A stretch of 64,000 nt of DNA, from positions 13,752,001 through 13,816,000 of the forward strand of contig NC_037090.1 in assembly GCF_002994745.2 (NCBI RefSeq), given 5' to 3'. The stretch is from Rosa chinensis. Its lineage: Eukaryota > Streptophyta > Magnoliopsida > Rosales > Rosaceae. Under the pieces are notes generated by a model. The model was not told the DNA's origin and searched no databases. It saw nothing but the letters and a program-made list of their open reading frames with translations. A program made the position numbers and the translations under genes. Positions within the stretch are counted from its first letter, which is position 1; every line of letters starts with the position of its first letter. Of the stretch, positions 54,834 to 64,000 are shown in pieces.

Positions 54834-57800
54834 AATTGAGACTACATTGGACCTCTAAATGAAAGATTTTGCAAGTTTTACCAGTCGCTACCACTTATCA
54901 AAGTAGATGTTGAATTGTGTTATATGTGTAGCAATTTTACTGTTAGCCGGTGCAGTGTATTACTTTGAAGTTGTCCAATGCGCAAAGTGTGTACTTCTGA
55001 TACGCAACTAGGCAGTTGCATAGAATCATTTCAGTGATGAGTGTTGGACCTTTGCATTTGTTTATGCTTACGTTATATATCAGAAAGCGCCATTCTTGCT
55101 TATGGTAGCAGACCATTTTTGCTTTTGCCGTCCACTGGCTGTTTGCTTGAAAACGAGTCTTTTAACAGCAGGTTTCTCTACAGCCCTTGCCAGTCCAGGC
55201 CTTAAAAGGTAGCTGCAAGTTTCAGATGGTGATCCAAGCCTCTGTAATAAGGCTACTTAAGTAGTTAAGTGACAAGTCTTTAGCAGGAAGCTAGTGATGC
55301 AACCTGTTAGCACAAGGGTTATGGGTTAATGGGTAAGCATGGTTTGGCCCCGCTGGGAGTTATAGGCAAAGTCCAATTTAGAGGTCCAGTTCTGTCTACC
55401 GCTTAGAAAATCTTTCATTTCTTCTTACACCGGAATGGATCGAACTTTCAAATGTTGAACCATCATGGCATAGTTACATTTAACCACGAAACTAATTATA
55501 TTGAAAGGGATTAAACTCTTGAGCTATCTTTATTCTAACCCATTTTAGCATCCTCCTTCTTACTATGCTTTCAAGATTCCTTCTTGCCCGCTCCAAATGG
55601 TGGTTGAACCTTAACATGCGAACACTTCTTTTGGAGAAAATTCTACACATGAGCATCTTGTTGTTACAGACATGCAAAAATGGTTTCAGACTGTGGTGGC
55701 CTGGTGGTACGATTGAATCAGGGTATTTTTGTTTTGGTCATGAAGGATTTAGGATTCCTCTTCATATGTATCACAATTGAAGCGGGTTGGTAAGTTCTTA
55801 AAATCCAGGCCATTAAGGTCTCACAAACACTAGAGTTCTGTTTGACATTGTTACTCTACGAGTGCGTCCTTTTGATATGTAACTTTTCGATTTTGATTTG
55901 TAACTTTTCTACCGGAAGTGACTGTGGAAGCACATAGGCATGTTTGGGATTGCATTGCAGAGATCTAAAAGCGATTATGAATTAATAAGAAAATTAATTA
56001 TAAGTTAAAAAGAATTGCAAAAGAAAATGTAACTTGGGTAAAGTGATTATGGGAAGCACTCGGAAACAATTTCAAAACATGCTTAGAACTTTTTTGTAAT
56101 ACTTCTCTTGAAATGCACCTTAAACCCTAAGCCAAAACAACCACTTAAAACAAGTCATTATAACTCTTTGGCAAATTATACATAAATTTTTTTTATTATC
56201 TGAAAGCGCTTTTATCATTTTCAAAAATAATATCATATAGAGCCTAAATAATCAGATTTTATTCGATTCTCTCGCCCTCCCTATGTACATAGTACTTGAC
56301 AAAGACCCAAATCCAGTACAAAATTTGTGTGAAACACTGAAACTCCTGTGATTCGTCCTTGTAATGTGCACGTCACACTACTATTTTCTTTTCTTTCTTT
56401 CTCAATATGAACAAAACCAGTCTAGTCATAATGTGACACAGGAATTGTATGGGAGCCAAGGTTCGTAGCAATAATACCAAGGGGAGCGTCCTGGAGTTCG
56501 AAATTGGATGAAATGGAGGAGCCTGTGAAATCAAATCACTGTGGTTTCAAATATTGAAGGTATGGACTGTGTACTCGATCTGTATGTCTCATCCATTGAA
56601 GGCAGGGTCCCGAAATATGAGGTCTTCTTTTTATCTTTAAATTTCTTTCCCACCATTATGTCTCAGATTCTTTTCTTGATGTGATCAGTCGTGCTTGGCG
56701 GAGATTCTTCAGCCACGGTAGTGTTTGTAATGTTCTGTCGTAGCTAGCTAGCTAGCTAGCTAGGTTTCATGGAAGGAGGCTTTTACCTTTGCCGTGAAAC
56801 TTGTACAAGAAGATGCACGGTTTCTGGGTTGTGTTTGTAGGCAATCAAATGAGTCCTCGGGTGACATTTACAGGTAGATTAGAAATCAGGGAGTTCAGAG
56901 AACTATAAAAATTAGATTCCGAAAATATTTCTAAGCACTTAAAGTTAATAAATGTGTTAGGGAGAGTTAAAAATAAAGTTATGATTAGGCTAGGTACTTG
57001 TTTCAATTGTTATATTTAGAAGCGTTGAATTTCTAAACTTATTGTTTATTATTGTCGTCTGGCGTAACAAATTACTCACCTAATTTTTGTTGATGCATCA
57101 CATCCGTCTTTATTACTAAAGTGAAGGTTAATTTGCTATAAGTGAAAAGATGGACATAAGCAGAGAAAATTAGCATCTATAACTCCCGTCCATTAAAAAG
57201 TATTTCAATAACTAGAAAAATAATGCCAAACAACAAAAAGGAGTGAAAAGGGAAATACAAAAAGTGGAATGGAACGCATATGTTCAAGACATTTGATCCA
57301 ATCATTGTTGTAGATGGTGGTATTATTTTTCTGACTAAAAAATATATTTAAAGAATACAAATGACGTGCTATTATTTATTTAAACAATGGATTGTCACGT
57401 CAGTAAAATATTATTTTATACGACTGTGTTACACAAAATCACAAACAAAGAAATCAAATGAGGCTTATGCACGCTAAACCTATCAAAATCATGTCATAGA
57501 TTTGATCTTATGGAAATGGATTCGATTTGGCATTTGTCATATTCAATTCATTAGCTGTGCATCGACTAGAGTATATGACTTTCTTGCTCCTAGCTTAATT
57601 TACTAGGTTTCTCTACATAATCCTCAAGCCGCAATAATTAAGACTGAAAAGGTTTAAGGTACCAGAAAGGAGACTAATTCAGACATGTCTATTGACTATT
57701 AACCGGAGTTTGGGGAGATTAATCTAGATGATTAGTTAAGATATGAACAATGTCCTAATTGAGCCTTGTGCATGCTTGCCTAATTAGGGCTACAATCTTT

Positions 57801-58741
57801 TGTTTAAATAACCAATGTTATTGTAACATGTATAGTTCTAGACTTCTAGTTAGTTAACCTAGGCATCTAGTTTGTCAAAAAGTTCAAAGATAATTGCGGG
57901 TTCAAAAGCCATAATTGTGGATTTCCACCTAATTAAATTACACTTTAGCTTAGTCAAGATAGCTTAGCTAGTTTGCTTTAACTTTTGCTTTCATAATTAT
58001 AGAACACTCTACCAACTAGCAATTAGTAGCAACAAAGAATAAGAAGGAAAATCCAATCACCCAATCTCCTTTCTCTCTTCTTCTTCTTTCGTCCTTCATG
58101 AATTGGGGTCAAACATGATCCTACAGGGCTTGTGGGGAATGAACCCAATTGCTTTGGCATGCTTCTATGGAAAAGTATAAACCAAATTAGAAACAAGAAA
58201 GTAGGGGGAAAGAAATGAATCAACGCACATAGAAAATCTCTTGATGATGATGCATATAGACAAGTAAACTAGGCTTAGCCTTGTCAACTAGCTAACGGTA
58301 GATATTGGGGACAACAATGATCTTCTTTGGCTTGGATTCCATATATGGACACTGAAATAAAAGAGCGAGCCAAGCAAATCATGCAAATTATATATGGGGG
58401 GCCAAAAGTGTGGGGTATGTGATCATATCATATGTAAGAGTAATACACACACATTGCATGTACATGCTTTATTAATGGATTTGCCTATATGCAGTTATAT
58501 ATTTTTAGGGTTTTGTTTTGCTCAGGATATTCATAATGTGGGTCGCTTCAATATTTTACAATTTATAAACATTTATAATACTATGATTTTGTTTTTGTGG
58601 GATGCAGTACACTAATATTGACATAAACTAAAAGAAGGTAGACAATGGATGTGAAAAACATTAAGATATCGTAAAACTAAGTTTATTAACTAAAAGAAAA
58701 TAAACAACAAAATTTTTAATTGATCAGCAGGCGTCGCTAGG
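52915..58741. other. long intergenic region, no supported gene
   Basis: Directly after the SG1 stop comes the probable 3' UTR (to about 53100). Beyond it only short broken frames occur. Landmarks: a T-run of 35 at 54797-54831, an (AGCT)n run at about 56741-56763, and near-duplicated phrases at 53500-53760 (GTTGCACATCAACTAATCT, AATGCTTCAGCTA). No terminal repeats or RNA genes recognised. Confidence 0.5.
54797..54831. repeat. poly(T) tract of 35
   Basis: Could be the poly(A) end of a minus-strand retroposon, but I find no matching TSD. Confidence 0.9.
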
Positions 58742-59061
58742 TGTCACGGACCGAACTTTGCAATGCGCAAAGCGGACCATGCGGCACTTGCTAGCAAGCA
58801 AGTCAGCCAAGTGAGTACCTATACTAGTTCACTAGTTCAAACTATGCCGACTAGGAACTCCTCCCCAAAGAGCATATCGGCCTTACATGAACATGACAGG
58901 AGGAAACATGAAAAAGGCTGAGGAGACTAATGCTAAAATAAAATAAAATACATAATTTGTAAATTACCAAAACATCCCTAGCACGCAAGCAAACCAACCA
59001 AAGGCTTGACTAATGACCCTGGACAAGGTTGCTTGCGGCATTACAAGTGCGGCCCCTAACA
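58742..59061 (-). repeat. 3' LTR of the Gypsy element
   Basis: TGTTAGGGGCCGC... on the minus strand to ...GGTCCGTGACA. It contains palindromes CTTTGCAATGCGCAAAG and CTTGCTAGCAAG near its end. The flanking 5-mer on the left is CTAGG; its partner lies outside the window. Confidence 0.92.
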
Positions 59062-60786
59062 TCCTCCCCCACTTAAGCTGTCGGCGTTCTCGACGACAGC
59101 CATGGTCTTGAAGTCTTCAATCTTCTGCTGGAACTTCGTCTTCAGGACTTCAGCATTCTCCCAACTGGTTTCTTCATCTCCAAGACCCTTCCACTTGACC
59201 AGGAACTGCTGGCATGGGCGCCTTGACACTCGGACCACTCTCTCTGCTAGGATCTCCTCCACTTCTTTTGGCTTGGGTGGTTTGATGTCGACGTGCTCTC
59301 GAACAGGCTTGTTGCGTGCTTGATCTTCATGGTCTGGCTGGTGTGGCTTGAGGTTGCTGACGTGGAAGACGGGGTGAACTCTCATCCAGGCGGGAATATC
59401 GACTTTGTAGGAGCATTTCCCCACTTTAGAAAGGATGGGGAGCGATCCTTCATACTTCTTGAATAGTCGCTTGTCTCTGGAGCGCAGGAACCTGAGTTGT
59501 TCCGGGAGCAGCTTGACAAGGACCATGTCCCCTGCTTGAAACTCCCTGGGCTTGCGGCCTTGATCTGCCCACTTCTTCATTCGCCCCACTGCTTTCTCTA
59601 AGTAGGCTTGAGCGATCTCAGCATTGGTCTTCCACTCTTTTGTGAAGTTGAAAGCACGCGGATTCGCCCCTTTGTAGACTTCTTGAACAGTGTGAGGCAA
59701 GAGAGGCTGTTGGCCAGTGACAATTTCAAAAGCACTCTTGTTGGTGGATGAGCTCTTCTTTGAGTTGAAACAAAATTGTGCAACATCGAGCAATTGTGCC
59801 CAATTTTGTTGATTGGCATGAACGAAATGGCGCAAGTATTCCTCCAACATCCCGCTGAATCTTTCTGTTTGCTCATCAGTCTGTGGGTGATAACTTGAAG
59901 ATATGTTGAGCTCAGACCCAAGCAACTTGAATAGCTCGGTCCAGAATGTCCCCGTGAACCTAGTGTCACGGTCGCTGACAATGTTATGAGGCACACCCCA
60001 ATACTTTACCACATGCTTGAAGAAGAGGCTTGTTGTGTCTTCCGCCGAACAATACTTTGGGATTGGCACAAATGTGGCATACTTCGAAAACCTATCAACC
60101 ACCACTAGGATGCCTGATAAGTCTCCCACATTCGGGAGGTTAGTAATAAAGTCAAGGGAGACACTTTCCCACGGGCGAGTCGGTATAGACAGTGGTTCCA
60201 ACAGCCCTGGAGTTTTTTGGCGTTCAATCTTGTCTTGCTGGCATGTTAAGCAAGTCTCGGTGTATTCTATGACATCGTCTCGCATCTGGGGCCAATAGTA
60301 ACCCTGCTTGAGGAGTGCATGAGTCCTCTGCCATCCAGGGTGACCTACCCACAGGGTGTCGTGACACTCCCTCATGAGCATTCTTCGCAATCCGTCAGCT
60401 CGCGGAACAAACACTCGTCCTCCTTTGGCCATCAATATGTCATCCTCCATCCAAAACCGATGGCTCTTCCCTTCCTTCACCATTTTCATGAGGGATTGCG
60501 CCACATAATCCTTCTCCAAACTCTCCTTGATACGTTGCTTGATGTCGGTGGCAATGATGCTGCTCGACAAAGTGGGCAACACCTTGAGGGTGGCAAGGTC
60601 GGCCTTGCGACTTAGAACATCAGCAACTTGGTTTGTGTGCCCGGCCTTGTGTTCGAAATGGAAGTCGAACTCAACGAGAAACTCTTGCCATCGAGCTTGC
60701 TTCAGAGTTAACTTCGGCTGGGTCAGAAAGTGGCTGACGGTAGAATTGTTTGTCTTCACCAGGAACTTTGACCCCAACAAATAGTG
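59056..60786 (-). pseudogene. Gypsy RNase H end, integrase and chromodomain
   Basis: Frame from just after the TGA at 60787-60789. It starts in the RNase H end (HYLLGSKF, HKAGHTNQVADVLSRK), then the integrase HHCC zinc finger (RECHDTLWVGHPGWQRTH, CLTCQQDK) and the catalytic core with D in SLDFITNLP, D in VSDRDTRFTG and E in EQTERFSGMLEEYL. A chromodomain (EILAERVVRVSRRPCQQFLV, VKWKGLGDEETSWENAEV) follows. Chromodomains guide integration to marked chromatin. The frame reads through the purine tract and stops (TAG) six bases inside the 3' LTR. Integrase and chromodomain look intact. Confidence 0.92.
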
Positions 60787-62620
60787 TCACCACGTCCTCA
60801 AACAGTGAACTACGGCTAGCAACTCCTTCTCCTGGGCAGCGTACCTCCTCTCAGCTTCCGAGAGTTTATGACTTTCATACGCAACAGGATGCCCCCTTTG
60901 TAGCAGGACTCCCCCTAAGGCGAAGTCAAAAGCATCTGTTTGGACTTCAAATGGCTGATTCAGGTCGGGTAAAGCAAGGACCGGATCTTCCATCACGGCC
61001 TTCTTCAAATCTTGAAAGGCCTTCTCACAATTACTACTCCAGTCTCATGTCACTCCCTTCTTCAAGAGTTCAGTTAAGGGGGTCGTCTTCTTTGAGTAGT
61101 TCTCAATGAAGCGTCGGTAGTAATTAGCCAACCCAAGGAAAGAACGTAGCTCTTTCACATTCTTGGGGTTTCGCCACTCCTTTATGGCTTATATTTTCTC
61201 CATATCCATCCTGATTTGACCCCTTTCAATAATGTGACCTAGAAACTTGATGGTCACTTGCGCGAAGGAGCACTTTTCGCGCTTGACATACAACTGATTA
61301 TCCCGCAACCGTTGGAACACCAACTTTAGGTGCTCTACATGTTCTTCTAGGGTATAGTTGTACACCACTATGTCATCCCGATAGACTACCACGAACTTAT
61401 CTAAGTATTCGTGGAAGACTTGGTTCATCAACGTGCAGAATGTGGCTGGCGCATTGGTCAACCCGAATGGCATCACCAGGAACTCAAAGGCGCCATAACG
61501 GGTGACGCACGTTGTCTTAGGTTCATCTCCTTCTGCAATGTTGACTTGATAGTACCCTGAGCGGAGGTCTAGCTTTGTGAAATACTTGGCACCACTGAGT
61601 TGGTCAAATAGATCTACAATCAGAGGGATCGGGTACTTGTTGCACACCGTGACTTTGTTGAGGGCCCGATAGTCCACACACAGTCTCCAACTTCCATCGT
61701 GCTTCTTTTGAAACAACACGGGCGCACCAAAGGGGGCTTTAGATGACCTAATGAATCCTGCCTTGAGCAGGTCCTCAAGCTGCTTTCAAAGTTCCGCCAG
61801 TTCTAGGGGAGCCATTCTATAAGGTGCCTTTGCAGGCGGTTTGGCCCCCGGTAGCAGTTCAATCTTATGGTCCACACTCCTTCTCGAGGGTAATTCCTTG
61901 GGAAGTTCGGGAGGCATCACATCAACATAGCTCTCCAATACCCCATCGATCTCCTTCGGAATCACTTCTCCTTTAATCTCATCCCTTATCATGGAAACTG
62001 CTACATAGGTAGGCTCATCGCGCTTCACGCCCTTCTTGAACTGGAGGGCGGACAAGAGGCGGGGTTCACTTGGTTGTTCGATTCTTGCGGGAACCACACA
62101 CGGCCTTTCTCCCATAATGAGCAAGTGTTGGGCACTAGGAATGGGATTGGCTTTGTTCGCCAACAAGAACTTCATTCCTAATATGACATCAAAGTCGTCC
62201 ATCTGAACAACTACGAGGTCGGTCTTCCCTTTCCAGTGACCCAACTTGAGTGATACCCCTCGAGATAGGCCCGTTGTGGGTGAGGCCTTTGAGTTCACAG
62301 CTTTCATGCGGCCCACATCCTTCTCCAACTTCAACCCCAACCTCCGAGCTTCAGCTTCTGACACAAAGTTGTGAGTGGCCCCTGTGTCAACCATCACACT
62401 CTTGGCTCCTTTCCCATTAATACTACCATCTACGAACATCAAGCCTTTAGCTTGGGACTTCTTAGGTGATCGTGGTTGTTTCTCCACCACACCCAAGAAT
62501 CTCAAAGCTCCCATGTGACCAGGTTCCTCCTCCGGCTCTTGCTGATCCTCTATTTCCTTCAATTGAATATGAGCCTGTAGAGCAGAGAGAGCAGTTATGA
62601 GGGCATTCATTCACTCTATG
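60787..62620 (-). pseudogene. Gypsy protease, reverse transcriptase and RNase H, four stops
   Basis: Protease at MVDTGATHNFVSEAEARRLG, then RT with [21 protein letters not shown] (first Asp) and the catalytic box [12 protein letters not shown], and RNase H from QTDAFDFALGGVLLQRG. In-frame stops lie at 61786-61788 (TGA), 61189-61191 (TAA), 61045-61047 (TGA, where the family has Trp-Asp) and 60787-60789 (TGA). All are one transition from a plausible sense codon. The catalytic box has Arg where YLDD is usual. Not translatable as one protein. Confidence 0.9.
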
Positions 62621-63796
62621 AGGTCCTCTGCATAAGAAGCATGCTAGTGGCTTTGGAGCATAGCCCGAGGGATTAAAAGGTCGAGGGGTGAAGACCCATG
62701 TCGAGGCAACAAGTTTGGACGTTGCCGTGTCCCTCGCGTTCACTGTTCTCCTGTCCCCTCCTCCTGAGTTGGAAAATTTGGACTCCGCTCCCCCACTTCT
62801 ACTTGGTCCGGGCCTTACATTTCTATTGACATTCGCATTCGAAAGCGGCTGAGTCTTCTTAGAAGAGTTCTCTTCGAATGTGTAGTCAGTCAACCTTTCA
62901 GCAGCAGCTTGTGCGGAGGCCAAATCTTGGACCTTCTGCAGCTGAAGTTCTGTCCTCGCCCATGGCTTTAAGCATTCAAGGAAATAGAACAGCCGATCCT
63001 TCTCTGACATATTCGGGATGTCAAGCATGAGCACAGAGAACTTGTTCACAAAGTCTCTGATGTTGTTGGTGTGCTTGAGCTCCCTTAGTTGTCGTCTGGC
63101 AATGTATTCAACATTCTCGGGGAATAATTGAGCCTTGAGCTCCTTCTTAAGGTCTTCCCAAGTGTCAATGGTGCATACTCCCCTTTGGATGTCATTATAC
63201 TTGGTTCTCCACCATAGTTTTGCGTCTCCCGACAAATACATTGTTGCCATGTTCACCTTCAACTATTCCGAGTCTGGCTTCACTGCTCGGAAGTATTGCT
63301 CCATATCAAATAAGTAATTCTCAAACTCCTTGGCATCTCGCGCCCCTCCAAATGCTTGAGGTTCTGGTATCTTTACCTTCCTGTAGTCCGTCACAGGTTG
63401 GTTTCCCATCGCACGGATGGTAAGGTTGAGCTTGGTACTCATCTCCACCAGCTCGTTCCTGAATGCATCAATGGTGGCTCGGACATCTTCTGTCATATTG
63501 TCCACCGTCACCTGGAGTGTGTCAAGGGCATCACTCATTTCCCCCATTTGCTCGTTCGGAACGGGAGTTTCTTCCTCATCTCTCTCCCTTCCGCTTCCTT
63601 GAGCTTTACATTTTTCAAGGGCCACAACTCGGTCCTTTAGGCTCTCCACTTCTACCATCCGCGCCGCTAACCCATCTAGATCGACGCGGTCCAACACATT
63701 GGTGATATCAATCAACCTGTTGGGCACCCCCGCAAGTTCTCCGAGTTGCTGGTCATACCAATCGAATCTTTGTTGGTTTGTCATCTTGCCTGTCAT
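62620..63796 (-). pseudogene. Gypsy Gag, one stop and a frameshift
   Basis: Starts at ATG 63796 (MTGKMTNQQRFDWYDQQLGE), about 25 bp after the primer site. A helical region (LDTLQVTVDNMTEDVRATID) precedes the capsid-like GAREFENYLFDMEQYF-type segment (here ARDAKEFENYLFDMEQYFRA). TAG at 63263-63265 interrupts it, then the frame continues through MATMYLSGDAKLWWRTKY and LRELKHTNNIRDFVNKF. The single zinc knuckle CFLCRGPHRVNEC is readable near 62615-62655; a frameshift right after it puts protease in another frame. Confidence 0.9.
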
Positions 63797-63821
63797 CGTA
63801 GTGAGCTTCTTGAGCCGAGTT

Positions 63822-63835
63822 GGCTCTGATACCAA
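63822..63835 (-). promoter_or_regulatory. primer-binding site (tRNA-Met type)
   Basis: TTGGTATCAGAGCC on the minus strand, immediately interior to the right LTR. Confidence 0.9.
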
Positions 63836-63836
63836 C

Positions 63837-64000
63837 TGTCACGGGCCGAACTTTGCAATGCGCAAAGCGGACCGTGCGGCACTTGCTAGCAAGCAAGTCA
63901 GCCAAGTGAGTACCTATACTAGTTCACTAGTCCAAACTATGCCGACTAGGAACTCCTCCCCAAAGAGCATATCGGCCTTACATGAACATGACAGGAGGAA
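63837..64000 (-). repeat. 5' LTR of the Gypsy element, partial
   Basis: Matches 58742-58905 apart from G/A at the eighth to ninth base, G/A in GACCRTGCGG and C/T in ACTAGTYCAAAC. The rest lies beyond the window. Confidence 0.9.

Larger units (their letters stand above)
58742..64000 (-). mobile_element. chromodomain Gypsy (chromovirus) retrotransposon, right end cut by window
   Basis: The left LTR (58742-59061, 320 bp) and the start of the right LTR (63837 to the edge) share TGTCACGG/GCCGAAC and the following 160 bp with three transitions. Primer site TTGGTATCAGAGCC (minus, 63822-63835) and purine tract AAGTGGGGGAGGA (minus, 59062-59074) are in place. The interior encodes Gag, protease, RT, RNase H, integrase and a chromodomain in Gypsy order. 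Short LTRs and the chromodomain suggest a Reina-like chromovirus. Five in-frame stops and a frameshift make this copy defective. Confidence 0.93.

Noticed and set aside
59102..60784. Several plus-strand frames across the Gypsy pol
   Set aside because: Antisense shadows; all recognisable domains are on the minus strand.

Overview
The window is nuclear DNA of a flowering plant, very probably a eudicot. The evidence is introns with GT-AG borders, plant LTR retrotransposons with initiator-tRNA-Met primer sites, LINE-type retroposons encoding DUF4283 and a CX2CX4HX4C zinc knuckle, a plastid-targeted TPR protein and a plant-specific TIGR01589-domain gene. A rosaceous origin is my guess and is not shown by the sequence. 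Most of the window is transposable elements, many nested in one another; I see only two or three ordinary host genes.

Layout. 1-2033 (minus): an open LINE ORF1-like reading frame that runs off the left edge and ends in a tandem peptide repeat. 2178-4215 (plus): a decayed HSP70 gene that keeps its intron. 4486-5522 and 5588-5849: two retroposons with target-site duplications (TSDs). 6852-11164 (minus): a short-LTR Copia element that lacks most of gag. 13141-13875 (plus): a three-exon gene for a small TIGR01589/DUF1589 protein with four G-boxes upstream. 14642-30282: a four-level nest, in which a DUF4283 retroposon contains an unclassified insertion (TSD GGCTA), which contains a CACTA transposon, which contains a 8.95-kb non-autonomous LTR element (TSD ATGGG). 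30283-32268: LTR relic, SINE and MITE. 32286-43598 (minus): a second DUF4283 retroposon with a 17-bp TSD, split by a very young Copia element at 32768-42421 (TSD GCTAC). 43913-45892: a solo LTR of the same family as the element at 18192-27141 (TSD TTGGG). 46183-46593: a Mutator-type MITE. 49599-50538: a 5'-truncated LINE copy. 51880-52914 (plus): a gene for a SLOW GREEN 1-like chloroplast TPR protein. 58742-64000 (minus): a chromodomain Gypsy element cut by the right edge.

The most unusual feature is at 21389-22560. Inside the non-autonomous LTR element, antisense to it, lies an uninterrupted 228-codon reading frame for a WUSCHEL-type homeodomain protein. It has the homeodomain, the WUS box and a C-terminal LxLxL repression motif, and a consensus TATA box plus a tandemly duplicated upstream block lie ahead of it. 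A stem-cell regulator thus appears to have been captured, with promoter-like DNA, by a retrotransposon that moved recently (LTRs of equal length with about 18 differences by eye in 1975 bp) and is itself inside a CACTA element. Whether it is transcribed cannot be told from sequence.
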